From: B1SED10-75 sp964636865
Lineage (GTDB): Bacteria > Bacillota > Dethiobacteria > DTU022 > PWGO01
NCBI GenBank assembly: GCA_964636865.1
Contig: CAZWVJ010000030.1
Coordinates: forward strand, 1-19,974
Length of the DNA: 19,974 bases
Reading direction: 5' to 3'
A model generated the notes under the pieces. The model was given only the letters and a program-made list of their open reading frames with translations. It was not told the DNA's origin and made no database searches. The position numbers were made by a program, and so were the translations under genes. The number at the start of each line of letters is the position of its first letter. Position 1 is the stretch's first letter. This document shows, piece by piece, positions 7,009-12,969 of the stretch.

Positions 7009-8142
7009 ATGGTCGAAAATGAGGGGAAAATGTTAACACTGGAAGAAGCCCAGCAGGAGCTAGTTGAACTCGGCAAAAAGAAAGGGACGATCACTTACAA
7101 AGAAATAATGGAGACCCTTCAGCTTTATGACCTTTCGGTTGAGGTCATAGATGACTTTTTTGAGAAATTTTCCCAGTTGGGGATTGAAATAGTGGATGAA
7201 GAAGCTCAGGCGGCTACCGGAGGGGAAGATGACGAGAATAAAGATAAACTGATTAGTGAAGAAGAGAAGGTAGAGCCCGCGGAAGATATTGAAGCGGAGA
7301 TTCCGGAGGGTATCAGTGTAAGTGATCCGGTCCGTATGTACTTGAAGGAAATTGGCAAAATAGAACTACTTTCTTCCGATGAAGAAATAGAGCTGGCCAA
7401 AAGGATAGAGCAGGGAGACGAAGAGGCCAAGCGCAAGCTTGCGGAGGCGAACCTGCGTCTGGTGGTGAGCATAGCTAAAAAATACGTGGGTAGGGGAATG
7501 CTTTTCCTCGACCTTATCCAGGAAGGCAATATGGGCCTCATTAAAGCAGTGGAAAAATTTGACTATCGGAAAGGCTATAAATTCAGCACCTATGCCACCT
7601 GGTGGATCCGCCAGGCCATAACCAGGGCAATTGCCGATCAGGCGCGTACTATCCGGATACCCGTGCATATGGTGGAAACCATTAATAAATTAATCAGGGT
7701 TTCTCGTCAACTGGTTCAGGAACTGGGACGGGAGCCGATTCCCGAAGAAATAGCTGAAGTAATGGACATTAGCGCCGATAGGGTGCGGGAAATTTTAAAA
7801 ATTGCCCAGGAACCTGTTTCTCTGGAAACCCCCATTGGGGAAGAAGACGACAGCCATCTGGGTGACTTTATAGAGGATCAGGATGCACGGGCTCCTGCCG
7901 ATGCAGCTGCCTTTGAGGTTTTAAAAGAACAGTTGGAGGGAGTTTTGGATACTCTTACCTCCCGCGAGGAAAAAGTCCTGCGCTTGAGGTTTGGCCTGGA
8001 TGATGGGCGTTCACGCACTTTGGAAGAAGTTGGCCAGTATTTTGGGGTTACGCGGGAACGCATAAGGCAGATCGAGGCCAAAGCACTAAGGAAACTTCGC
8101 CATCCCATGCGGAGCAAGCGCTTAAAAGATTATTTGGAATAA
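7009..8142 (+). CDS. rpoD: RNA polymerase primary sigma factor (sigma-70/SigA)
   Basis: Primary sigma factor that directs RNA polymerase to housekeeping promoters. The 377-residue protein has a region 1.1 (about 8-65), an acidic linker (66-100), region 1.2 starting at SDPVRMYLKEIG (105-116), region 2 with the -10-reading FSTYATWWIRQAITRAIADQ (192-211), region 3 (about 221-300) and region 4.2 with the -35-binding helix-turn-helix (about 335-366, GVTRERIRQIEAKALRKLRH). The short linker is typical of Bacillota SigA. Start choice: TTG at 7006 follows the dnaG stop directly, but ATG at 7009 is eight bases from AGGAGG (6995-7000) and is preferred; the difference is one residue. No clear terminator lies between its stop and the tRNA promoter at 8168. 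Confidence 0.98.
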   Translation: MVENEGKMLTLEEAQQELVELGKKKGTITYKEIMETLQLYDLSVEVIDDFFEKFSQLGIEIVDEEAQAATGGEDDENKDKLISEEEKVEPAEDIEAEIPEGISVSDPVRMYLKEIGKIELLSSDEEIELAKRIEQGDEEAKRKLAEANLRLVVSIAKKYVGRGMLFLDLIQEGNMGLIKAVEKFDYRKGYKFSTYATWWIRQAITRAIADQARTIRIPVHMVETINKLIRVSRQLVQELGREPIPEEIAEVMDISADRVREILKIAQEPVSLETPIGEEDDSHLGDFIEDQDARAPADAAAFEVLKEQLEGVLDTLTSREEKVLRLRFGLDDGRSRTLEEVGQYFGVTRERIRQIEAKALRKLRHPMRSKRLKDYLE

Positions 8143-8167
8143 AATCGTTTATTTTTCCCTGAACTGC

Positions 8168-8196
8168 TTGACGAGATTTCCCTCATTGAGTATAAT
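8168..8196 (+). promoter_or_regulatory. Strong sigma-70 promoter of the tRNA operon
   Basis: TTGACG (8168-8173) and TATAAT (8191-8196) are separated by exactly 17 bases, one mismatch from consensus overall. The predicted start near 8203 leaves a short leader before tRNA-Asn at 8217. It is the best promoter in the window and matches the sigma factor encoded just upstream. Confidence 0.88.
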
Positions 8197-8216
8197 GTGT
8201 ATTGTAGCAAGGGCAT

Positions 8217-8291
8217 TCCTCAGTAGCTCAAAGGTAGAGCGCCCGGCTGTTAACCGGTAGGTTGCAGGTTCGAGTCCTGCCTGAGGAGCCA
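8217..8291 (+). tRNA. tRNA-Asn(GTT)
   Basis: Cloverleaf of 75 bases with encoded CCA. Acceptor TCCTCAG pairs fully with CTGAGGA, D-arm GCTC/GAGC, anticodon loop CTGTTAA, T-arm GCAGG/CCTGC with loop TTCGAGT. The outermost anticodon-stem pair is a C-T mismatch (CCCGG with CCGGT). First gene of a four-tRNA operon. Confidence 0.97.
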
Positions 8292-8296
8292 TAATA

Positions 8297-8372
8297 GGGC
8301 CCATAGCTCAGCTGGCAGAGCACCCGGCTCATAACCGGTCGGTCCCAGGTTCGAGTCCTGGTGGGCCCACCA
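8297..8372 (+). tRNA. tRNA-Met(CAT), elongator, or tRNA-Ile2
   Basis: 76-base cloverleaf with encoded CCA. Acceptor GGGCCCA pairs with TGGGCCC, anticodon loop CTCATAA, T-arm CCAGG/CCTGG. The first acceptor pair is a normal G-C, so it is not an initiator. A CAT anticodon with this loop could be elongator Met or the lysidine-modified Ile2, which I cannot separate by eye. It shares the anticodon arm, including the outer C-T mismatch, with the neighbouring tRNA-Asn. Confidence 0.92.
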
Positions 8373-8380
8373 TACAGTAA

Positions 8381-8456
8381 GGCCCCTTGGTCTAATTGGT
8401 TAGGACACCAGCCTTTCAAGCTGGCAGCAGGGGTTCGAATCCCCTAGGGGTCACCA
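8381..8456 (+). tRNA. tRNA-Glu(TTC)
   Basis: 76 bases with encoded CCA. Acceptor GGCCCCT pairs with AGGGGTC (one G-T pair), anticodon stem CCAGC/GCTGG with loop CTTTCAA, four-base variable loop, T-arm AGGGG/CCCCT. Confidence 0.97.
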
Positions 8457-8462
8457 ATAACC

Positions 8463-8537
8463 GGGCGAATAGCTCAGCGGGAGAGCACCTGCCTTACAAG
8501 CAGGGGGTCACAGGTTCAAATCCTGTTTCGCCCACCA
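8463..8537 (+). tRNA. tRNA-Val(TAC)
   Basis: 75 bases with encoded CCA. Acceptor GGGCGAA pairs with TTCGCCC, anticodon stem CCTGC/GCAGG with loop CTTACAA, T-arm ACAGG/CCTGT with loop TTCAAAT. Last gene of the operon; the terminator stem begins eight bases later. Confidence 0.97.
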
Positions 8538-8544
8538 TCGAATT

Positions 8545-8574
8545 GCGACGGGAGAAGATTCCTCGTCGCTTTTT
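8545..8574 (+). terminator. Terminator of the tRNA operon
   Basis: GCGACG (8545-8550) pairs with CGTCGC (8564-8569), followed by five T (8570-8574). The right arm and T-run recur in the two following 107-base repeat units, but there the left arm is changed to ATAACG, so only the first copy is a functional-looking hairpin. Confidence 0.8.
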
Positions 8575-8797
8575 GTTTAGGAGGAGAAAATTAGAGGAGA
8601 AAATTACTCGTTGTTTTTTTAAACGGGTGAAAAATCCTTATTGCATTAAGTATAACGGGAGAAGGTTTGTCGTCGCTTTTTGTTTAGGAAGAGAAAATTA
8701 GAGGAGAAAATTACTCGTTGTTTTTTTTAACGGGTGAAAAATCCTTATTGCATTAAGTATAACGGGAGAAGGTTTGTCGTTGCTTTTTGTTTAGGAA
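8549..8797. repeat. 107-base tandem repeat, 2.3 copies, after the tRNA operon
   Basis: Units start at CGGGAGAAG at 8549, 8656 and 8763, a constant period of 107 bases. Units one and two are nearly identical; the third stops after about 35 bases, where sequence matching the next promoter begins. Each full unit contains the direct pair GAGGAGAAAATTA and a possible hairpin with arms ACTCGTT and AACGGGT. No conserved reading frame is seen. Confidence 0.9.
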
Positions 8798-8816
8798 AGG
8801 TTTTTTATTGTATACT
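8787..8816 (+). promoter_or_regulatory. Candidate promoter of the protease gene
   Basis: TTGTTT (8787-8792) and TATACT (8811-8816) are 18 bases apart. The -35 lies in the last partial copy of the 107-base repeat. Transcription from here would give a leader of about 150 bases containing the 32-base repeat array. Confidence 0.4.
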
Positions 8817-8836
8817 GTAGGCAAGAAAGAAAAAAG

Positions 8837-8932
8837 GGTAAAAAGATGCCCATAAATTTATCATTGAAGGTAAAAAAGCGCCTATAATATTTATTATTGA
8901 AGGTAAAATTTGCCTCTAAGTTTATTGATCAA
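8837..8932. repeat. Degenerate 31-33-base tandem repeat upstream of the protease gene
   Basis: Three consecutive units start with GGTAAAA at 8837, 8869 and 8902 (32, 33 and 31 bases), each with a GCC near position 13, an AT-rich middle and a TTGAA- or ATCAA-like end. Further GGT starts at 8933, 8941 and 8958 suggest decayed copies running into the protease ribosome-site region. There are no spacers, so it is not a CRISPR array. Confidence 0.7.
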
Positions 8933-8972
8933 GGTGTCAAGGTAGCAATTTTTAGGGGGTAAAATTTGGCGC

Positions 8973-9809
8973 TTGGCCAAAGGAGGGGCGATAAAAATTA
9001 TTAACGGTGAATTTGATGGCCCGGATGAACAACAGGCGGAAGAATTAAACCGTAAATACGCTTATATAGAAGATAGTTTAGAAGAGGAGGAACCTCCGAA
9101 GCGTCGCTTTTTATTGCTCAAGATATTTGCCTTCATAGTGGCGTTCCTGTTTTTATTTTCCATGCTTGCCCGTCATCTGCAGGTTTTAACGTGGCCTGCT
9201 TTCGATTTTTTGCGGGAATCTGCCCAATTGCTTGATGACTCGCGAGTGCAGGATTTGCGGGAAGCTGTAGTGGAAATTAATGTTACCGGCGGAGGTGGGA
9301 TTTTGCCCGCCGGACAAAGAGGTACCGGCTTTAATATTCATCCCGACGGCCTGGTGGTGACTAACCGTCATGTGGTAGATGTAGATGGAGGAGTTGAGGT
9401 TACATTCCGCCGCAGGGGCGTTTATCGTAGTGTGGAAAGAGTTATCTCGCAGGAAGCGGATCTTGCCCTGGTTAAGCTGGATGGAAAAGATTTGCCGGTG
9501 GTGGAAACTTCAGAAAGCGGTCTTCCCTCTGTGGGGGAACAAGTAATGATCATAGGCAATCCCATGGGTTATACCGGAGTAGCGGTAGAGGGTGCGGTAA
9601 GTGACTACCGGCAGAGCGGGAACATGACTGTCATGGAAATAGAGGCTCACATCCACCCCGGCAGCAGCGGCAGTCCCGTCTTTAATGAAGAAGGCCGGGT
9701 AGTGGGAGTTATATTTGCCGAAGTCATGGATGAAGAAAAAGACAGAGTGATCAAAGGCCTGGCCGTCCCCCTCTTTTACCTGGAAGATCTCCTTGATGAT
9801 GCCGTGTGA
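8973..9809 (+). CDS. Membrane-anchored trypsin-like serine protease (S1C/HtrA-like, no PDZ)
   Basis: A 278-residue protein with a charged cytoplasmic N-terminus (1-45, acidic EDSLEEEE at 33-40), one membrane segment (about 46-66) and an extracellular chymotrypsin-fold domain. The triad is His133 (TNRHVV), Asp163 (ADLALV) and Ser232 in GSSGSP (230-235). The chain ends soon after the catalytic domain, so the PDZ domains of DegP/HtrA are absent. A role in envelope protein quality control or regulated cleavage is inferred. The start is doubtful: TTG at 8973 has only AGGGGG 13 bases upstream, while the strong site AGGAGGGG (8981-8988) lies inside the predicted first codons and would suit a rare ATA (8991) or ATT (8997). 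No in-frame ATG or GTG fits. A REP-like repeat overlaps the stop codon. Confidence 0.88.
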   Translation: MAKGGAIKIINGEFDGPDEQQAEELNRKYAYIEDSLEEEEPPKRRFLLLKIFAFIVAFLFLFSMLARHLQVLTWPAFDFLRESAQLLDDSRVQDLREAVVEINVTGGGGILPAGQRGTGFNIHPDGLVVTNRHVVDVDGGVEVTFRRRGVYRSVERVISQEADLALVKLDGKDLPVVETSESGLPSVGEQVMIIGNPMGYTGVAVEGAVSDYRQSGNMTVMEIEAHIHPGSSGSPVFNEEGRVVGVIFAEVMDEEKDRVIKGLAVPLFYLEDLLDDAV

Positions 9810-9837
9810 CAGTAGGGACGGAGCAATTTTGTCACAC
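9804..9837 (+). repeat. REP-like repeat overlapping the protease stop codon
   Basis: Ends GTGTGACA (9804-9811) and TGTCACAC (9830-9837) are 8-base inverted repeats around a core with GGGACGG. The protease TGA (9807-9809) lies within the left end. Apart from a few substitutions it is the same element as at 24-55 and has the same sense relative to the upstream gene. Confidence 0.8.
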
Positions 9838-9855
9838 ACCCCCCGCAACAGGGTA

Positions 9856-9948
9856 CAACAGGGGACGGTTCCTTTTGGCACCTTTTACCATAAAATGGCT
9901 TTTGAGGCTAATTATCACCCAGCCTGACGGTTCCTTTTGACGCTTCTT
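9856..9948 (+). repeat. Pair of GACGGTTCCTTTTG direct repeats
   Basis: The 14-base core GACGGTTCCTTTTG occurs at 9864-9877 and again at 9926-9939, 62 bases apart. The first is preceded by GGG and followed by GCACC, the second followed by ACGC. The GGGGACGG start ties them to the neighbouring REP-like family. No gene is present from 9810 to the axis. Confidence 0.7.
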
Positions 9949-9957
9949 CCCCATTTA

Positions 9958-10017
9958 TGTAGCAAGTACCCCGTCCCCCTGCTACATATGTAGCAGGGGG
10001 ACGGGGTACTTGCTACA
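9958..10017. repeat. 60-base central palindrome made of two REP-like units
   Basis: The unit at 9958-9986 (29 bases) has ends TGTAGCA and TGCTACA around CCCCGTCCCCC. Its exact mirror is at 9989-10017, with TA between; the window axis is the centre of CATATG at 9985-9990. The mirrored copy may be real (a head-to-head pair) or created by the fold-back. Confidence 0.9.
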
Positions 10018-10026
10018 TAAATGGGG

Positions 10027-10119
10027 AAGAAGCGTCAAAAGGAACCGTCAGGCTGGGTGATAATTAGCCTCAAAAGCCATTTTATGGTAAAAGGTGCCAA
10101 AAGGAACCGTCCCCTGTTG
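10027..10119 (-). repeat. Mirror copy of the GACGGTTCCTTTTG direct-repeat pair
   Basis: Reverse-complement copy of 9856-9948; cores at 10036-10049 and 10098-10111. Confidence 0.7.
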
Positions 10120-10137
10120 TACCCTGTTGCGGGGGGT

Positions 10138-10171
10138 GTGTGACAAAATTGCTCCGTCCCTACTGTCACAC
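10138..10171 (-). repeat. Mirror copy of the REP-like repeat over the protease stop
   Basis: Reverse-complement copy of 9804-9837, overlapping the stop codon of the minus-strand protease copy. Confidence 0.8.
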
Positions 10172-11002
10172 GGCATCATCAAGGAGATCTTCCAGGTAAA
10201 AGAGGGGGACGGCCAGGCCTTTGATCACTCTGTCTTTTTCTTCATCCATGACTTCGGCAAATATAACTCCCACTACCCGGCCTTCTTCATTAAAGACGGG
10301 ACTGCCGCTGCTGCCGGGGTGGATGTGAGCCTCTATTTCCATGACAGTCATGTTCCCGCTCTGCCGGTAGTCACTTACCGCACCCTCTACCGCTACTCCG
10401 GTATAACCCATGGGATTGCCTATGATCATTACTTGTTCCCCCACAGAGGGAAGACCGCTTTCTGAAGTTTCCACCACCGGCAAATCTTTTCCATCCAGCT
10501 TAACCAGGGCAAGATCCGCTTCCTGCGAGATAACTCTTTCCACACTACGATAAACGCCCCTGCGGCGGAATGTAACCTCAACTCCTCCATCTACATCTAC
10601 CACATGACGGTTAGTCACCACCAGGCCGTCGGGATGAATATTAAAGCCGGTACCTCTTTGTCCGGCGGGCAAAATCCCACCTCCGCCGGTAACATTAATT
10701 TCCACTACAGCTTCCCGCAAATCCTGCACTCGCGAGTCATCAAGCAATTGGGCAGATTCCCGCAAAAAATCGAAAGCAGGCCACGTTAAAACCTGCAGAT
10801 GACGGGCAAGCATGGAAAATAAAAACAGGAACGCCACTATGAAGGCAAATATCTTGAGCAATAAAAAGCGACGCTTCGGAGGTTCCTCCTCTTCTAAACT
10901 ATCTTCTATATAAGCGTATTTACGGTTTAATTCTTCCGCCTGTTGTTCATCCGGGCCATCAAATTCACCGTTAATAATTTTTATCGCCCCTCCTTTGGCC
11001 AA
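10166..11002 (-). CDS. Membrane-anchored trypsin-like serine protease (mirror copy)
   Basis: Identical to the protease at 8973-9809, on the opposite strand: one membrane segment, triad His133/Asp163/Ser232, no PDZ domain, the same doubtful TTG start. The two copies converge tail to tail across the axis with only REP-like repeats between them. Complete identity, including third codon positions, argues for a duplicated read-out of one gene rather than a paralogue. Confidence 0.85.
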   Translation of the reverse strand: MAKGGAIKIINGEFDGPDEQQAEELNRKYAYIEDSLEEEEPPKRRFLLLKIFAFIVAFLFLFSMLARHLQVLTWPAFDFLRESAQLLDDSRVQDLREAVVEINVTGGGGILPAGQRGTGFNIHPDGLVVTNRHVVDVDGGVEVTFRRRGVYRSVERVISQEADLALVKLDGKDLPVVETSESGLPSVGEQVMIIGNPMGYTGVAVEGAVSDYRQSGNMTVMEIEAHIHPGSSGSPVFNEEGRVVGVIFAEVMDEEKDRVIKGLAVPLFYLEDLLDDAV

Positions 11003-11042
11003 GCGCCAAATTTTACCCCCTAAAAATTGCTACCTTGACACC

Positions 11043-11138
11043 TTGATCAATAAACTTAGAGGCAAATTTTACCTTCAATAATAAATATTATAGGCGCTTT
11101 TTTACCTTCAATGATAAATTTATGGGCATCTTTTTACC
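11043..11138. repeat. Mirror copy of the 31-33-base tandem repeat
   Basis: Reverse complement of 8837-8932, upstream of the minus-strand protease copy. Confidence 0.7.
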
Positions 11139-11158
11139 CTTTTTTCTTTCTTGCCTAC

Positions 11159-11188
11159 AGTATACAATAAAAAACCTTTCCTAAACAA
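11159..11188 (-). promoter_or_regulatory. Mirror copy of the candidate protease promoter
   Basis: Reverse complement of 8787-8816: -10 TATACT at 11159-11164, -35 TTGTTT at 11183-11188 on the minus strand. Confidence 0.4.
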
Positions 11189-11426
11189 AAAGCAACGACA
11201 AACCTTCTCCCGTTATACTTAATGCAATAAGGATTTTTCACCCGTTAAAAAAAACAACGAGTAATTTTCTCCTCTAATTTTCTCTTCCTAAACAAAAAGC
11301 GACGACAAACCTTCTCCCGTTATACTTAATGCAATAAGGATTTTTCACCCGTTTAAAAAAACAACGAGTAATTTTCTCCTCTAATTTTCTCCTCCTAAAC
11401 AAAAAGCGACGAGGAATCTTCTCCCG
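11178..11426. repeat. Mirror copy of the 107-base tandem repeat
   Basis: Reverse complement of 8549-8797, with the same 2.3 copies and the same unit differences. Confidence 0.9.
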
Positions 11427-11430
11427 TCGC
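11401..11430 (-). terminator. Mirror copy of the tRNA-operon terminator
   Basis: Reverse complement of 8545-8574: 6-base GC-rich stem and T-run on the minus strand. Confidence 0.8.
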
Positions 11431-11437
11431 AATTCGA

Positions 11438-11512
11438 TGGTGGGCGAAACAGGATTTGAACCTGTGACCCCCTGCTTGTAAGGCAGGTGCTCTCCCGCTG
11501 AGCTATTCGCCC
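11438..11512 (-). tRNA. tRNA-Val(TAC) (mirror copy)
   Basis: Exact reverse complement of the tRNA at 8463-8537, complete with CCA. Confidence 0.96.
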
Positions 11513-11518
11513 GGTTAT

Positions 11519-11594
11519 TGGTGACCCCTAGGGGATTCGAACCCCTGCTGCCAGCTTGAAAGGCTGGTGTCCTAACCAATTAGACCAAGGGGCC
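11519..11594 (-). tRNA. tRNA-Glu(TTC) (mirror copy)
   Basis: Exact reverse complement of the tRNA at 8381-8456, complete with CCA. Confidence 0.96.
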
Positions 11595-11602
11595 TTACTG
11601 TA

Positions 11603-11678
11603 TGGTGGGCCCACCAGGACTCGAACCTGGGACCGACCGGTTATGAGCCGGGTGCTCTGCCAGCTGAGCTATGGGCCC
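11603..11678 (-). tRNA. tRNA-Met(CAT) or tRNA-Ile2 (mirror copy)
   Basis: Exact reverse complement of the tRNA at 8297-8372; the same Met/Ile2 ambiguity applies. Confidence 0.91.
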
Positions 11679-11683
11679 TATTA

Positions 11684-11758
11684 TGGCTCCTCAGGCAGGA
11701 CTCGAACCTGCAACCTACCGGTTAACAGCCGGGCGCTCTACCTTTGAGCTACTGAGGA
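11684..11758 (-). tRNA. tRNA-Asn(GTT) (mirror copy)
   Basis: Exact reverse complement of the tRNA at 8217-8291, including the anticodon-stem mismatch. Confidence 0.96.
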
Positions 11759-11778
11759 ATGCCCTTGCTACAATACAC

Positions 11779-11807
11779 ATTATACTCAATGAGGGAAATC
11801 TCGTCAA
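11779..11807 (-). promoter_or_regulatory. tRNA-operon promoter (mirror copy)
   Basis: Reverse complement of 8168-8196: TTGACG at 11802-11807 and TATAAT at 11779-11784 with a 17-base spacer on the minus strand. Confidence 0.87.
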
Positions 11808-11832
11808 GCAGTTCAGGGAAAAATAAACGATT

Positions 11833-12966
11833 TTATTCCAAATAATCTTTTAAGCGCTTGCTCCGCATGGGATGGCGAAGTTTCCTTAGTGCTTTGGCCT
11901 CGATCTGCCTTATGCGTTCCCGCGTAACCCCAAAATACTGGCCAACTTCTTCCAAAGTGCGTGAACGCCCATCATCCAGGCCAAACCTCAAGCGCAGGAC
12001 TTTTTCCTCGCGGGAGGTAAGAGTATCCAAAACTCCCTCCAACTGTTCTTTTAAAACCTCAAAGGCAGCTGCATCGGCAGGAGCCCGTGCATCCTGATCC
12101 TCTATAAAGTCACCCAGATGGCTGTCGTCTTCTTCCCCAATGGGGGTTTCCAGAGAAACAGGTTCCTGGGCAATTTTTAAAATTTCCCGCACCCTATCGG
12201 CGCTAATGTCCATTACTTCAGCTATTTCTTCGGGAATCGGCTCCCGTCCCAGTTCCTGAACCAGTTGACGAGAAACCCTGATTAATTTATTAATGGTTTC
12301 CACCATATGCACGGGTATCCGGATAGTACGCGCCTGATCGGCAATTGCCCTGGTTATGGCCTGGCGGATCCACCAGGTGGCATAGGTGCTGAATTTATAG
12401 CCTTTCCGATAGTCAAATTTTTCCACTGCTTTAATGAGGCCCATATTGCCTTCCTGGATAAGGTCGAGGAAAAGCATTCCCCTACCCACGTATTTTTTAG
12501 CTATGCTCACCACCAGACGCAGGTTCGCCTCCGCAAGCTTGCGCTTGGCCTCTTCGTCTCCCTGCTCTATCCTTTTGGCCAGCTCTATTTCTTCATCGGA
12601 AGAAAGTAGTTCTATTTTGCCAATTTCCTTCAAGTACATACGGACCGGATCACTTACACTGATACCCTCCGGAATCTCCGCTTCAATATCTTCCGCGGGC
12701 TCTACCTTCTCTTCTTCACTAATCAGTTTATCTTTATTCTCGTCATCTTCCCCTCCGGTAGCCGCCTGAGCTTCTTCATCCACTATTTCAATCCCCAACT
12801 GGGAAAATTTCTCAAAAAAGTCATCTATGACCTCAACCGAAAGGTCATAAAGCTGAAGGGTCTCCATTATTTCTTTGTAAGTGATCGTCCCTTTCTTTTT
12901 GCCGAGTTCAACTAGCTCCTGCTGGGCTTCTTCCAGTGTTAACATTTTCCCCTCATTTTCGACCAT
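11833..12966 (-). CDS. rpoD: RNA polymerase primary sigma factor (mirror copy)
   Basis: Identical 377-residue SigA/RpoD on the opposite strand, again with ATG (12964-12966) preferred over the TTG three bases upstream. A bacterium with two identical primary sigma genes would be unusual, which supports the view that the arm is a fold-back copy. Confidence 0.97.
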   Translation of the reverse strand: MVENEGKMLTLEEAQQELVELGKKKGTITYKEIMETLQLYDLSVEVIDDFFEKFSQLGIEIVDEEAQAATGGEDDENKDKLISEEEKVEPAEDIEAEIPEGISVSDPVRMYLKEIGKIELLSSDEEIELAKRIEQGDEEAKRKLAEANLRLVVSIAKKYVGRGMLFLDLIQEGNMGLIKAVEKFDYRKGYKFSTYATWWIRQAITRAIADQARTIRIPVHMVETINKLIRVSRQLVQELGREPIPEEIAEVMDISADRVREILKIAQEPVSLETPIGEEDDSHLGDFIEDQDARAPADAAAFEVLKEQLEGVLDTLTSREEKVLRLRFGLDDGRSRTLEEVGQYFGVTRERIRQIEAKALRKLRHPMRSKRLKDYLE

Positions 12967-12969
12967 CAA

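Noticed and set aside
8228..8419. 63-residue minus-strand ORF (GGPTRTRTWDRPVMSR type) and its mirror at 11556-11747
   Set aside because: It is the antisense translation of the tRNA genes, a well-known false protein in databases.
8396..8701. 101-residue plus-strand ORF through tRNA-Glu, tRNA-Val and the 107-base repeat
   Set aside because: It begins inside a tRNA and continues through the terminator and repeats; no ribosome site and no family resemblance.
8837..8972. CRISPR array
   Set aside because: Units of 31-33 bases are contiguous without spacers and diverge from one another; no cas genes.
9510..9881. 123-residue minus-strand ORF starting MPKGTVPC, and its mirror at 10094-10465
   Set aside because: Its start is the antisense of a REP-like repeat and the rest is antisense to the protease catalytic domain.
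9958..10017. Hairpin telomere of a linear replicon
   Set aside because: The form fits, but the units belong to a dispersed repeat family also found at gene ends, and no protelomerase or replicon gene is present.
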